NCBI RefSeq assembly: GCF_001269655.1
Contig: NZ_LHVE01000010.1
Span: forward strand, 113,124 to 177,123
Direction: 5' to 3'
DNA: 64,000 nucleotides
From: Pseudomonas thivervalensis
Lineage (GTDB): Bacteria; Pseudomonadota; Gammaproteobacteria; Pseudomonadales; Pseudomonadaceae
Below, piece by piece: positions 30,939 through 40,654 of this stretch. Made by a program: the position numbers and the translations under genes. The notes under the pieces are model-generated. The model ran no database searches, was not told the origin of the DNA, and saw nothing but the letters and a program-made list of their open reading frames with translations. Each line of letters opens with the position of its first letter. Position 1 is the stretch's first letter.

Positions 30939-31862
30939 TCACTTGAACTGATCGACGTTTTCCGGCGTGATCAAGCGGTACGGCACCACGACGGACGCCA
31001 TTTTCTCGCCCTTGGCCATTTTGACCGCCGTGTCGATGGAGCCATCGGCCTGGCCCTTGGCGTCCTGGAACACCGAGACCGCCATTTGGCCTTTCTTGAT
31101 GGCGTTCAAACCGTCCGGCGTGCCATCGACCCCGGCAATCAATACGCTGCCTTTCTTTTTACCCGCTTGCCTGAGGGCCATGGCCGCGCCGATGGCCATT
31201 TCGTCGTTGTTGGACACCACCGCGTTGAACTCGCGACCTTGGGTCAGCCAGTCATTAACCAGGGTCATACCCTTGTCCCGCGACCAGATACCGGTCTGCT
31301 CCTGTTCGATCTTGATGCCCGGGTACTTGGCCAGTACCTCCTTGACGCCCTTGGTGCGGTTGGTGGTGGAGTTGTTGGCCAGGTCACCCAGCAGGATCAC
31401 GATGTCGCCCTTGCCGCCCATCTTGTCGGCCAGGTATTGCATCTGCATGCGCCCGGCTTCGAGGTCGTCGGAGGCCACGGTGACCACCCCTTCAGGCAAC
31501 TTCGGATCGTCCGGGCGACGGTTGACGTACACCAGTGGAATACCTGCGGCCACCGCGGCCTTGGTGATGCGCTGGGTCGCGGCAGTGTCCACCGGGTTGA
31601 CGATGAGCGCATCGACCTTCTGGCTGATGAAGCTCTCTACCTGGCTCAGTTGCTTGACCACGTCGCTGCGCGCATCTTCGAACTGCAGGGTGACGCCGTC
31701 CGGCAGGGACTTGGCTTTCTTGTCCATGGATTCGCGCAGGTAGGTCAACCAGGTGTCATCGAACTGGGACATGCTGACGCCGATCTTCAGGTCCGCCAGG
31801 GCAGCGCCGCTGGTGAGCATCAACGACAGGGCCAGCGAGGCGATACGGGTCTTGGTCTTCAT
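30939..31862 (-). CDS. periplasmic inositol/sugar-binding protein of the ABC importer
   Basis: 307 residues, Peripla_BP_4 (ribose-binding-like), with a signal peptide cleaved after SGAALA. Typical parts are LKIGVSMSQFDDTWLTYLRE, DALIVNPVDTAATQRITKAA and the hinge region NNDEMAIGAAMALRQAG. Position downstream of the iol catabolic genes and an IolR-like box upstream argue for myo-inositol as ligand (IbpA-type). It starts the importer operon. GGAG lies just before the ATG. Confidence 0.88.
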   Translation of the reverse strand: MKTKTRIASLALSLMLTSGAALADLKIGVSMSQFDDTWLTYLRESMDKKAKSLPDGVTLQFEDARSDVVKQLSQVESFISQKVDALIVNPVDTAATQRITKAAVAAGIPLVYVNRRPDDPKLPEGVVTVASDDLEAGRMQMQYLADKMGGKGDIVILLGDLANNSTTNRTKGVKEVLAKYPGIKIEQEQTGIWSRDKGMTLVNDWLTQGREFNAVVSNNDEMAIGAAMALRQAGKKKGSVLIAGVDGTPDGLNAIKKGQMAVSVFQDAKGQADGSIDTAVKMAKGEKMASVVVPYRLITPENVDQFK

Positions 31863-32206
31863 GAACGGTCTTTCTCCACTTTTTTGTTGGTTTTATGGAT
31901 AAGGCGTGACGGATCAGGAACGGGGCAAACGCACGATGGGCGCGCCGGGCATGCAACAGACCACGGCGCCCTTGCGCTGGATACACAGGGATTCGAACAG
32001 GGGAAGGACTGCGGACAGGCGCAGCAGATGTGACAGGTGAAACGCAGAACGGCTGAAGGTTTTCATCGACGGTACCTAGCTGTGTTTCTTGTTTTTGTTT
32101 CGTCTGTCTCCATTCAAGGCTGGCTTGGCAGAGGCAGACAGGGTTGTCGGTCACCTGGAATCGACTTTATTGGAAAATATTTTCCACATCAACTAATTTT
32201 AGAATT
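31863..32206. other. long leader/promoter region of the inositol importer
   Basis: 344 bases with no convincing gene. It contains the IolR-like palindrome at 32172-32185, about 310 bases before the binding-protein start. The upstream part (32160-32225) is AT-rich. Separation from the catabolic genes suggests a separate promoter for transport. Confidence 0.5.
32172..32185. promoter_or_regulatory. candidate IolR operator of the importer operon
   Basis: GGAAAATATTTTCC is a perfect palindrome and an exact GGAA-N6-TTCC match. Weaker right-half sites (TTATTC, TTATTCC) follow within 40 bases. Binding by the RpiR-type regulator at 43087 is inferred. Confidence 0.6.
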
Positions 32207-33259
32207 TTATTCGTTTTTTATTCCATGTCCCACAGACGCGGATAAACACATCACCTCGCCCTGTTCGGCACTCTGCCTGGCCGCGTCGAGGATGCGCGTG
32301 GTCGCCAGCGCATCACGGGCCTCCACCGGCAGCGGGCCAGCGCCCTGCAATGCGCTTTGCAGCTGTTGGTAAAACGCCAGCCAGCAGCCGCGTTCCGAGG
32401 TCACCCGCTCGCGCTCGGTGCCGTGTTCGAACCAGCCCCAGCGCCGATGCTCTTCGGCCCCCCAGCGTTCGCCCTCGGTCGCCGGGCTCAAGCCGGCCAG
32501 CGCTTGGGCCTCCTGCCCGTCCAAGCCTTCGACGGTGTAGCAACCCTGGGTGCCGTTGACCCGAAAGCGCGGGCGCGGTGCGTTTTGCACGCAATTGCCG
32601 CTCAAGTGGGAGATCACGCCGTTGGCGTGGGTCAAGGACATGAAGAAGCCGTTGTCGAATTCCTGACCTGGCTGCCGGTAGTCCAGCTCGGCATAGACCC
32701 GCACCACCGGCCCGAACAGTTGCAGTGCCTGGTCCACCAAGTGGCTGCCGAGATCGCGCAGGAACCCGCCACCGCTGCCTTTGCCGACCGAGGTCGGCGA
32801 ATAGCGTTCGACGCTGGATTCAAAACGGATGACCTGACCCAGGGCACCGGACGCCAGCAGTTTGCGCAGGGTCAGGAAGTCCGAATCCCAGCGGCGGTTC
32901 TGGTACACGCTCAAGGGCACATTTCGGCGCTCGGCGGCCAACACCAGCGCCTCGGCCTGGGCGGCGTCAGGGGCGAACGGTTTGTCGCTGACCACCGCCA
33001 CGCCGAGTTCAATGGCCTGCATTACAATGGCCGGGCGACCGTCCAACGGCGTGGACACCACCACCGCATCGACACCCGCCGCTACCAATTGTTCGAGAGT
33101 GTCGAAGGCTTGGGTATCGGGGTGATCGCTGGCCAGTTGCTGGCGGCGCTCGGCGGACCGGGTCACCACGCCGACGAACGTAGCCCCTGGCAGGCTGCTG
33201 ATCAGCGGCGCATGAAAGAACCGCCCACCCTTGCCATAGCCGACTAGTCCGATTCGCAT
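32207..33259 (-). CDS. Gfo/Idh/MocA dehydrogenase, probable scyllo-inositol dehydrogenase (IolW-like)
   Basis: 350 residues. It resembles the B. subtilis IolW / E. coli YdgJ group more than IolG: GLVGYGKGGRFFHAPL at the N-terminus, SDKPFAPDAAQAEAL, SVYQNRRWDSDFLTL and GGGFLRDLGSHLVDQALQLF. IolW is an NADP-dependent enzyme interconverting scyllo-inositol and scyllo-inosose. The gene lies next to iolG, so it probably feeds scyllo-inositol into the pathway. AAGGAAC precedes the ATG at 33259; the longer frame upstream is REP sequence. Substrate is inferred from similarity and context. Confidence 0.82.
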   Translation of the reverse strand: MRIGLVGYGKGGRFFHAPLISSLPGATFVGVVTRSAERRQQLASDHPDTQAFDTLEQLVAAGVDAVVVSTPLDGRPAIVMQAIELGVAVVSDKPFAPDAAQAEALVLAAERRNVPLSVYQNRRWDSDFLTLRKLLASGALGQVIRFESSVERYSPTSVGKGSGGGFLRDLGSHLVDQALQLFGPVVRVYAELDYRQPGQEFDNGFFMSLTHANGVISHLSGNCVQNAPRPRFRVNGTQGCYTVEGLDGQEAQALAGLSPATEGERWGAEEHRRWGWFEHGTERERVTSERGCWLAFYQQLQSALQGAGPLPVEARDALATTRILDAARQSAEQGEVMCLSASVGHGIKNE

Positions 33260-33296
33260 GAAAGTTCCTTGTTGATCACTGAATGAATGCAACCCC

Positions 33297-33386
33297 TGTG
33301 GGAGCGGGCTTGCTCGCGAAGGCGGCGGCACATTCAACATTGATGTCGACTGACACTATGCCTTCGCGAGCAAGCCCGCTCCCACA
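33297..33386. repeat. class A REPIN inside the iol operon
   Basis: TGTGGGAGCGGGCTTGCTCG and inverse, filling the gap between iolG and the IolW-like gene. Confidence 0.9.
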
Positions 33387-33398
33387 GGGGGAATGCAT

Positions 33399-34409
33399 TT
33401 AACCGTAGAAACGCGGCCGTTCGGGCAGGTCGACCTTGACGATCTGCCCACTCTGCTGCGCTTCGACACAGGCATCCGCCGCCATCGCCGCGGCAAACCC
33501 ATCCCAGGCCGACGGCCCGCCCACTTGCCCGGCGCGCACACCGTCGATGAAGGCTTGCAATTCGACGTCGTAGGCCGCGATGAAACGGTCCTTCCAATCC
33601 ATCAGGATCGCATTGGACAGCTTGGCGCCGCTGCGCAGTTGCACCTGGGACGGCTCCGGGAGCTTGGCGATGCCGGTCTCCCCCACCACTTCGCATTGGA
33701 TGTCATAACCGTACTGGCAGTTGACGAACACCTCGACGTCGATGCGCGTACCCCGGGCGGTTTCCAGCAGGACGATCTGCGGGTCCCGCAGGTGAGCCAG
33801 GGCCTTGCTGGTCTTGCGCGGAAAGACCACCTGCACCGAGACGTAGTCATCGGCCAACAGCCAGCGCAACACATCCAGTTCATGGATCAAGGTGTCGGTG
33901 ATCGCCATGTCGGTCTTGTAGTTCTCGCCCACGCTCGGGTTGCGGTGGGCGCAGTGCAGCATCAGCGGCTCACCGATCTGGCCGCTGTCGATCACCGCCT
34001 TGAGCGCCCGATAGCCTTCATCGTACGGACGCATGAAACCGACCTGCACCAGGCGCTTGCCATGGGCCACTTCGGCGTCGACGATCTTGCGGCAGCCCTC
34101 GGCGGTGACCGCCAGAGGCTTTTCACAGAACACCGGCTTGCCCGCCGCAATCGCCGCCAGCACGAACTCTTCATGGCTCGGGCCCCAGGAGGTGACAAGA
34201 ATCGCCTCCACGTCCGGCGCCTTGATCAACGCATGACCGTCGGGATAAACCTCGGCGGTCAATTTCAAGTCGGCCACCACCTTCGCCGCCTGGGCAAGGT
34301 TGATGTCGGTCACCGCGACCACCTGGCTGTTGAGCAAGGTCTGGCTGCAACGACGGATATGGTCCTGGCCGATGGCCCCGGTGCCGATGACGCCCAGCTT
34401 CAAAGACAT
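33399..34409 (-). CDS. iolG: myo-inositol 2-dehydrogenase
   Basis: 336 residues. It catalyses the first step of inositol breakdown, NAD-dependent oxidation of myo-inositol to scyllo-inosose. Seen here: LGVIGTGAIGQDHIRR (cofactor), EKPLAVT near residue 97, and DTLIHELDVLRW with the catalytic histidine, all typical of bacterial IolG. The ATG at 34409 has AGGAG six bases upstream. It lies directly after iolD. Confidence 0.93.
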   Translation of the reverse strand: MSLKLGVIGTGAIGQDHIRRCSQTLLNSQVVAVTDINLAQAAKVVADLKLTAEVYPDGHALIKAPDVEAILVTSWGPSHEEFVLAAIAAGKPVFCEKPLAVTAEGCRKIVDAEVAHGKRLVQVGFMRPYDEGYRALKAVIDSGQIGEPLMLHCAHRNPSVGENYKTDMAITDTLIHELDVLRWLLADDYVSVQVVFPRKTSKALAHLRDPQIVLLETARGTRIDVEVFVNCQYGYDIQCEVVGETGIAKLPEPSQVQLRSGAKLSNAILMDWKDRFIAAYDVELQAFIDGVRAGQVGGPSAWDGFAAAMAADACVEAQQSGQIVKVDLPERPRFYG

Positions 34410-34438
34410 TTGGAACTCCTTTCGTAGGGTTGGGGCAA

Positions 34439-36370
34439 TCAGTATTGACGGGCTTCGGCCAGTCGTTCGTTGAGGGTCTTGGCGACGGCATCGGTGCGGG
34501 CGCTGGTGGACACTTGCGCCACGCCGACCCGCCACCAGGACAGATATTTGTGGATCATGGTCTTGGGCAAGACCTTGATGTCGATCAGCGTCGAGACCGT
34601 CTGGCGCCGCGCATCGGCCAGGGCCGCGTGCAGCTCATCAAGGGTCCTCACTTTGTAGGTCTTGCACCCGTAGGCCGCCGCGCTCATGGCGAAGTCCACC
34701 GGCACAAAGGCACCGTCGAGCTTGCCGGTCTCGGGGTTGCGAAAACGGAACTCGGTGCCAAAGCTGTCCATACCGTGTTCCATTTGCAGGTTGTTGATGC
34801 AACCGAAGGTCATGTTGTCCAGCAGCACCACGTTGATCTTGCGGCGCTCCTGGATCGAGGTCGCGAGCTCCGAATGCAGCATCATGTAAGAGCCATCGCC
34901 CACCAACGCATAGACCTCTTTGCCCGGCTCGGCGAGCTTGACGCCCAGCGCCGCATTCACTTCATAGCCCATGCAGGAATAACCGTACTCGACGTGATAG
35001 GTGCCCACACCCTTGCTGCGCCAACTGCGCTGCAAATCGCCGGGCAGGCTGCCGGCGGCGGCGACGATGATGGCGTCATCCGCCAAGGTTTCGTTGAGCG
35101 TACCGAGCACCCGGCTCTGGGTCAGGCAGGAGCCGGTGAGTTCGATGAATTCACGAAACACCGCCGGATCCATGTGGTCGTTGATTTCCGGGACGAAATC
35201 CTCGGCCTGGTAATCCGCCTGGTAGATCCGGTCCACTTCCGCGTCGAGCTGGGCCTTGGCGTCGGCGATCTGCCCGCCCCATTCGGCGCGATAATCCCCC
35301 ATCGCGGCCGACAAGGCCTCCAGGCCCGAACGGGCGTCGGCCAACAGTTGCACGCCGTCGAGCTTCAAGGCATCGCACGGGCTGATGTTGAGGTTGAGAA
35401 ACTGCACCTCGGGGTGCTGGAACAGCCATTTCGACGCCGTGGTGAAATCACTGTAGCGGGTGCCGATGCCAATGATCAGGTCGGCTTCCTTGGCCAGCAG
35501 GTTCGCCGCCAGGCAACCGGTTTCGCCAACGCCGCCAACGTTCAGCGGATGGCTGGAAACCACGGCGCTCTTGCCGGCCTGGGTCTCGGCAAAGGGAATC
35601 TCGAAGCGCTCGGCAAACGCCTGCAACGCCGCGTTCGCGCCGGAGTAGCGCACGCCGCCGCCACAAATGATCAACGGTTTGCGCTTGCCCTTGAGCAGCG
35701 CCAGGGCATCGCCGAGCATCGCTTCGGTGGCCGGGCGCCGGTCGATGCGGTGCACGCGTTTTTGCAGGAAGTAATCCGGGTAATCGTAGGCTTCGGCCTG
35801 CACGTCCTGGGGCAGCGCCAGGGTCACCGCGCCGGTTTCGGCCGGGTCGGTCAGCACCCGCATCGCGTGGATCGCGGCGGTCATCAATTGCTCGGGGCGG
35901 TTGATGCGGTCCCAATATTTGCTCACGGCCTTGAAGGCATCGTTGGTGCTGATGCTCAGGTCGTGGAACTGCTCGATCTGCTGCAGCACCGGGTCCGGCT
36001 GGCGACTGGCGTAGACATCGCCGGGCAACAGCAGCAACGGGATGCGGTTGGCCGTGGCGGTGGCCGCGGCGGTCAGCATGTTCGCCGCACCGGGGCCCAC
36101 CGACGAACTGCAGGCGTAGATCTTGCGCCGCAGATGCTGCTTGGCAAACCCGATAGCGGCGTGGGCCATGCCCTGCTCGTTGCGGCCCTGGTGGACCACC
36201 AGGTCGCCGCTGTCCTGCTCCAGCGCCTGGCCCAGGCCCAGCACGTTGCCGTGGCCGAAAATGGTAAAGACCCCGGCGACGAACTTGCTCTGGACGCCAT
36301 CGACCTCGACGTATTGGTTATCGAGGAATTTCACCAGGGCCTGGGCCATGGTCAGTCGTGTTGTGGTCAT
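34439..36370 (-). CDS. iolD: 3D-(3,5/4)-trihydroxycyclohexane-1,2-dione hydrolase
   Basis: 643 residues, a thiamine-diphosphate enzyme that opens the ring of the diketone made by IolE, giving 5-deoxy-glucuronate. The cofactor motif runs from GDGSYMMLHSELATS to LLDNMTFGCINN near residues 500-535. The N-terminal domain (FTIFGHGNVLGLGQAL) and IICGGGVRYSGA in the middle fit IolD. AAGGTGC precedes the ATG. Length is normal for the family. Confidence 0.94.
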   Translation of the reverse strand: MTTTRLTMAQALVKFLDNQYVEVDGVQSKFVAGVFTIFGHGNVLGLGQALEQDSGDLVVHQGRNEQGMAHAAIGFAKQHLRRKIYACSSSVGPGAANMLTAAATATANRIPLLLLPGDVYASRQPDPVLQQIEQFHDLSISTNDAFKAVSKYWDRINRPEQLMTAAIHAMRVLTDPAETGAVTLALPQDVQAEAYDYPDYFLQKRVHRIDRRPATEAMLGDALALLKGKRKPLIICGGGVRYSGANAALQAFAERFEIPFAETQAGKSAVVSSHPLNVGGVGETGCLAANLLAKEADLIIGIGTRYSDFTTASKWLFQHPEVQFLNLNISPCDALKLDGVQLLADARSGLEALSAAMGDYRAEWGGQIADAKAQLDAEVDRIYQADYQAEDFVPEINDHMDPAVFREFIELTGSCLTQSRVLGTLNETLADDAIIVAAAGSLPGDLQRSWRSKGVGTYHVEYGYSCMGYEVNAALGVKLAEPGKEVYALVGDGSYMMLHSELATSIQERRKINVVLLDNMTFGCINNLQMEHGMDSFGTEFRFRNPETGKLDGAFVPVDFAMSAAAYGCKTYKVRTLDELHAALADARRQTVSTLIDIKVLPKTMIHKYLSWWRVGVAQVSTSARTDAVAKTLNERLAEARQY

Positions 36371-36402
36371 GCTTGCACCTTTTCAAACGCAACTCGGTCA
36401 AG

Positions 36403-36491
36403 TGTGGGAGCGAGCTTGCTCGCGATAGCGGTGTGTCAGTCAAAATTGATGCTGGCTGACCTACGCCATCGCGAGCAAGCTCGCTCCCACA
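36403..36491. repeat. class A REPIN inside the iol operon
   Basis: TGTGGGAGCGAGCTTGCTCG and inverse between the iolI-like gene and iolD. Confidence 0.9.
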
Positions 36492-36520
36492 GGAGGTTCT
36501 CCATCGTTCGGGGAGGCGGG

Positions 36521-37342
36521 TCAGGCCTGTGAGCTTTGCAGGTGGCTCATGCTCGCCCCCAACGCCTGGCGGATGTCGGCCAGGTCATGGACGCTCTCGG
36601 CGAACGGCTCGAAGGACAGGTGGCCCTCGTAGCCACCAGCCCGCAGCGCCTCGATCTGCGCGGCATTGCCGAGGATGTCAGCCTCGCCCACCAGCACCCG
36701 GTGGCCGTCTCGAATCGTCGCCAACGGCGCCTGGGCATCCTCGACCCCGGAGATGTGCACCAGTCCGGTCAACTCAGGGAAAAATTCCTGCTCGCCCGCC
36801 AGATGATGGTGAAAGGTGTCGTGCACCAGGCGGAACACATCCAGCCCGCCAATGCTCTTGATCGCTTCCACCGCCGTGCGTTTGCGGCGCAACGAGCACT
36901 CTTCGAAACCCAGGGGTTCGATGAAACCGTAGATGCCAAAGGCGCGCAGGATCGGCGCCAGTTCACTGAGGGCGGTCCGCAGCCCCGCAGCCCGTTCAGC
37001 CTCGCTGCGCGGGTCGGCGTGGTCGTTGAGCGGGCACATCACCAGCCCCTCGGCACCGCACTCGCGGGCGTAGTCGGCCAAGCGCACGGCCTGGGTGCGG
37101 CGCTCGTCGTTCCACACATCAAAGGGGTACAGGGCGTTGATCGACAGCACCTTGATGCCGCGTGCCTCGCACAACTCACGGACGCGGGCCGGCGGCATGC
37201 CGTCTTCGATCTCGACACCCTTGAGGTCGTTGCGAATCTCGATGGCATCGGTTTTCAACGCCAGGGCCAGGTCGATGAACGCGGGCAGTGACAGGCGCGG
37301 CGCAACCATTCGGTTCAAGGCAAAACGCAGGGGCTTGTTCAT
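36521..37342 (-). CDS. TIM-barrel isomerase, IolI-like
   Basis: 273 residues, xylose-isomerase-like TIM barrel (sugar phosphate isomerase/epimerase family). Candidate metal ligands are in EPLGFEECS, LVHDTFHHHLAG and LSFEPFAES. In the iol operon this position usually holds IolI, which interconverts inososes and lets other inositol isomers enter the pathway. The ATG at 37342 follows GGAGGGAG. The exact reaction is inferred. Confidence 0.82.
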   Translation of the reverse strand: MNKPLRFALNRMVAPRLSLPAFIDLALALKTDAIEIRNDLKGVEIEDGMPPARVRELCEARGIKVLSINALYPFDVWNDERRTQAVRLADYARECGAEGLVMCPLNDHADPRSEAERAAGLRTALSELAPILRAFGIYGFIEPLGFEECSLRRKRTAVEAIKSIGGLDVFRLVHDTFHHHLAGEQEFFPELTGLVHISGVEDAQAPLATIRDGHRVLVGEADILGNAAQIEALRAGGYEGHLSFEPFAESVHDLADIRQALGASMSHLQSSQA

Positions 37343-37378
37343 TATTGTTCTCCCTCCGGCAGTCATTCGAAAAATGCG

Positions 37379-38881
37379 TTATTGGGCAGTCGGCATGCTG
37401 AATTCAGGGCCCTTGGCGATGCTGTCCGGCCAGCGCTGCATCACGCTTTTGTAGCGGCTGTAGAAGCGCAGCCCTTCTTCCCCGTAGGCATGGTGATCGC
37501 CGAACAGCGAGCGCTTCCAGCCACCAAAGGAATGCCAGGCCATGGGCACCGGAATTGGCACGTTGATGCCCACCATGCCGACCTTGATGCTGCGGGCGAA
37601 CGCCCGGGCGATGCCGCCGTCCCGGGTGAAGCACGACACGCCGTTGCCGAACTCATGGGCGTTGATCAGCGCCACCGCCGTGGCGAAATCCGGTACGCGG
37701 ACGATCCCCAGCACCGGGCCGAAAATCTCCTGCTGGTAGATGCTCATCTCCGCAGTGACCTGGTCGAACAGCGTCGCCCCGACAAAGAACCCCTGCTCGG
37801 CTCCCGGCACTTTGAAACCACGACCATCGACGATCAGCCGTGCGCCCTCGGCGACACCGGCGTCGATGAAACCTTCGACCTTGGCCTTGTGCTCGGCGGT
37901 GACCAGCGGCCCCATGTCAGTGCCAGGCTGCTGGCCGTTGCCAACCTTCAACTGGTCGATACGCGGCAGCAGGCGAGCGATCAATTCGTCGCCGACATCG
38001 CCCACCGCCACGGCAATGGAAATCGCCATGCAGCGTTCACCGGCCGAGCCGTAGGCCGCACCAATCAAGGCGTCCGCCGCCTGGTCGAGGTCGGCATCGG
38101 GCATGACGATCATATGGTTCTTCGCCCCGCCCAGGGCCTGCACGCGCTTGCCGTGGGCCGTGCCCTGCTGATGGATGTATTCGGCGATGGGCGTGGAGCC
38201 GACAAAGGAAATCGCTTCGATGTCCGGGTGCTGCAACAGCGCATCCACCGCCACCTTGTCGCCTTGGACCACGTTGAACACGCCGTCCGGCAAGCCGGCT
38301 TCCGTCAGCAAGCGGGCCATCAGCAAACTGGCGGACGGGTCGCGCTCCGAAGGCTTGAGGATGAAGCAATTGCCGGCAACCAGCGCCAGGGGAATCATCC
38401 ACAACGGCACCATCACCGGGAAGTTGAACGGCGTGACCCCGGCGCAAACGCCCAGGGGTTGGCGCAGGTTCCAGTTGTCGATGCCACCGCCGATGTTGTC
38501 GCTGAAATCGGTCTTGAGCAGGTTCGGCGCACCGCAGGCGTACTCGACGATCTCGATGCCGCGGGTGACTTCGCCATGGGCGTCGGACAGCACCTTGCCG
38601 TGTTCACGGCTGATGATCTGCGCCAGTTCGTCGTGGTGACGATCGAGCAGTTCCTTGAACTTGAACATCACCCGCGAACGGCGCAAGGACGACTGCTCGG
38701 ACCAGACCGGGAACGCCGCCAGCGCCGAAGCCACCGCCGCGTCAACGGTGCTCGGTTCGGCCAGGGCCACCCGGGCCTGCACCGCACCGGTGGCCGGATT
38801 GAAGACGTTGCTGGACCGCGGACTGTCGCTGTCCTGCACCTGACCGTTGATGTAATGGCCTACTACCGGGGCGTCGCTCAT
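37379..38881 (-). CDS. mmsA: CoA-acylating methylmalonate-semialdehyde dehydrogenase
   Basis: 500 residues, aldehyde dehydrogenase family of the MmsA/IolA type. It converts malonate semialdehyde (end of the inositol pathway) to acetyl-CoA and CO2. Visible motifs: TPFNFPVMVPLWM near 152, GGAKNHMIVMPDADL near 255, and the catalytic cysteine in GSAGERCMAISIAV near 285. The gene is in the middle of the iol operon, so it corresponds to iolA. Confidence 0.94.
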   Translation of the reverse strand: MSDAPVVGHYINGQVQDSDSPRSSNVFNPATGAVQARVALAEPSTVDAAVASALAAFPVWSEQSSLRRSRVMFKFKELLDRHHDELAQIISREHGKVLSDAHGEVTRGIEIVEYACGAPNLLKTDFSDNIGGGIDNWNLRQPLGVCAGVTPFNFPVMVPLWMIPLALVAGNCFILKPSERDPSASLLMARLLTEAGLPDGVFNVVQGDKVAVDALLQHPDIEAISFVGSTPIAEYIHQQGTAHGKRVQALGGAKNHMIVMPDADLDQAADALIGAAYGSAGERCMAISIAVAVGDVGDELIARLLPRIDQLKVGNGQQPGTDMGPLVTAEHKAKVEGFIDAGVAEGARLIVDGRGFKVPGAEQGFFVGATLFDQVTAEMSIYQQEIFGPVLGIVRVPDFATAVALINAHEFGNGVSCFTRDGGIARAFARSIKVGMVGINVPIPVPMAWHSFGGWKRSLFGDHHAYGEEGLRFYSRYKSVMQRWPDSIAKGPEFSMPTAQ

Positions 38882-38911
38882 TGTGCTTATTCTCCCTGCG
38901 TATGTGTGGGG

Positions 38912-39721
38912 TCAGAGATCCAGCAGCCAGCTGTGCTGCGGATCGTTGTGGAATTGCCAGACCCGCTTCGGGCCGGCCATGACATTCAGGTAATACGACT
39001 CGTACCCGTAGGGCACGCTGACCGGGTGATAGCCCTTGGGGACCACCACCAGGTCGCTGTTCTCCACGGCCAGGGCCTGGTCGATGCTGCGGTCGTCGGT
39101 GTAGACCCGCTGGAACACGAAGCCTTGGGACGGATTGACCTGATGGTAATAGGTCTCTTCGAGGAAGCTCTGGTGCGGCAGGTCATCGGTGTCGTGCTTG
39201 TGCGGCGGGTAGCTAGAGGAATGCCCCGACGGCGTGCGCACTTCCACCACCAGCAGTGAATGGGCCGGTTCGCTGTCCGGCAGGATGTCGCAGACATAGC
39301 GTGTATTGGCGCCCTTGCCGCGCACGCTGCGCTTCATGCTGTCCGGGCGGATCAGCCGTGGGCCATAACTGTTTTGCGCAGAACCCGGCGCGGCGCACAC
39401 GGCAATCTGCACATCGCTCAGGGCGGTGACCTGGGCCTGGCTGCCGGGCGGCAGGTAAGCGGCATAAGGCGATTTGTCCTCGAACACCGACTGGCGATCG
39501 CCGAGGTTGTCCCAATCGAAGGCGCCCTGCCCCGGCGCTTCGCCCTTGAGGCTGATGCGACCACTGAGCAGCACCAGGCACAATTCCTTGTCCCCGGCGG
39601 CCACCGGCAGGGTTTCCCCGAGGCTCAGGCGATAGGCGGCGAAGCCGACATATTCCAGCTCACCCGCCGGCAACTGGACCATGGTCCGGCCGCTGGATTG
39701 GCTCTTGATCAACAGGCTCAT
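38912..39721 (-). CDS. iolB: 5-deoxy-glucuronate isomerase
   Basis: 269 residues, cupin-type isomerase converting 5-deoxy-D-glucuronate to 2-deoxy-5-keto-D-gluconate. The metal-binding cluster is seen in PPHKHDTDDLPHQSFLEETY near residues 165-185, and PKGYHPVSVPYGYESYYLN follows. The start overlaps the end of iolE by four bases, indicating translational coupling. Confidence 0.94.
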   Translation of the reverse strand: MSLLIKSQSSGRTMVQLPAGELEYVGFAAYRLSLGETLPVAAGDKELCLVLLSGRISLKGEAPGQGAFDWDNLGDRQSVFEDKSPYAAYLPPGSQAQVTALSDVQIAVCAAPGSAQNSYGPRLIRPDSMKRSVRGKGANTRYVCDILPDSEPAHSLLVVEVRTPSGHSSSYPPHKHDTDDLPHQSFLEETYYHQVNPSQGFVFQRVYTDDRSIDQALAVENSDLVVVPKGYHPVSVPYGYESYYLNVMAGPKRVWQFHNDPQHSWLLDL

Positions 39722-40611
39722 GCCGGACTCCTTTCCTGCAGCAAGGCGCGCAGGGTGTCGTAGCCCTTCTTGGCGTAGGTATAACTCGGCGCTACGGCCG
39801 GGTCCTGCTCGGCTTCCACCACCAGCCAGCCGTGGTAGGCGGCGGCCAGCAGCACATCGAGCAATGCAGCGAAGTCGATGTCGCCATCTCCCGGCACGGT
39901 GAAGGTGCCGTTGATGATGCAGTCGGGGAAGCTCCAGAGGTTGTTGCGCGCCAGCTGCACCACGGGTTTGCGCACGTCCTTGAAGTGCACATGGCAGACC
40001 CTCTCGATGTGCTTGCGCAGCACCTGCAACGGTTCGCCACCGCCCATGTAGCAGTGGCCCGAGTCGAACAGCAGGCCCACTTCGCTGCCGGTCAGGGCCA
40101 TCAGTTTGTCGATGTCCGAGGGCGACTCGACGTAGGCGCCCATGTGGTGGTGATAGGCCAGGCGCACACCGTGGGACAAGGTGAAGCGCGCCAGCTCGGT
40201 AAGTTTGTCGGCATAGGCTTGCCAGGCGTCATCCGTATGGAAGCGTGGCCGCTCGACCAGTGGAATCCGCTGGCCCTGGATCGAGTCGGCGACTTCGCCG
40301 TAGACCAGCACCGTCGCACCGTTCTGCGCCAGCAGCTCGACGTGGCTGGCGATGGCGTCGATTTCTTCGGCCGCCGAACGCCGAGCCAGGCGACTGGAAT
40401 ACCAGCCGGAGACCAGCGCCAGGTCATAAGGCCGCAGCACATCGCCAACGCCCTTGGCGTCCTTGGGGAACTTGCCGTTGAGCTCAAAACCTTCGTAGCC
40501 GATGGCCTTGCCTTCACTCAGCGCCGTACTCAACGGCGTCTCGCCGCCCAGCGACGGCAAGTCATCGTTGCTCCAGGAAATCGGGTTGATGCCAATTCGA
40601 ATAGCGGGCAT
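39718..40611 (-). CDS. iolE: myo-inosose-2 dehydratase
   Basis: 297 residues, xylose-isomerase-like TIM barrel. It removes water from scyllo-inosose to give the trihydroxycyclohexane-dione used by IolD. The start MPAIRIGINPISWSNDDLP is characteristic of IolE, as are RLAYHHHMGAYVES and LLFDSGHCYMGG. AAGGTGC precedes the ATG. Confidence 0.94.
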   Translation of the reverse strand: MPAIRIGINPISWSNDDLPSLGGETPLSTALSEGKAIGYEGFELNGKFPKDAKGVGDVLRPYDLALVSGWYSSRLARRSAAEEIDAIASHVELLAQNGATVLVYGEVADSIQGQRIPLVERPRFHTDDAWQAYADKLTELARFTLSHGVRLAYHHHMGAYVESPSDIDKLMALTGSEVGLLFDSGHCYMGGGEPLQVLRKHIERVCHVHFKDVRKPVVQLARNNLWSFPDCIINGTFTVPGDGDIDFAALLDVLLAAAYHGWLVVEAEQDPAVAPSYTYAKKGYDTLRALLQERSPA

Positions 40612-40654
40612 GGCTGCACCTTTTATTGTTGTCTCTAATGTTCAACCGATCACC

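Noticed and set aside
31756..32154. 132-residue minus-strand frame in the importer leader
   Set aside because: It overlaps the binding-protein signal sequence in another frame, has no ribosome binding site and no protein-like features.
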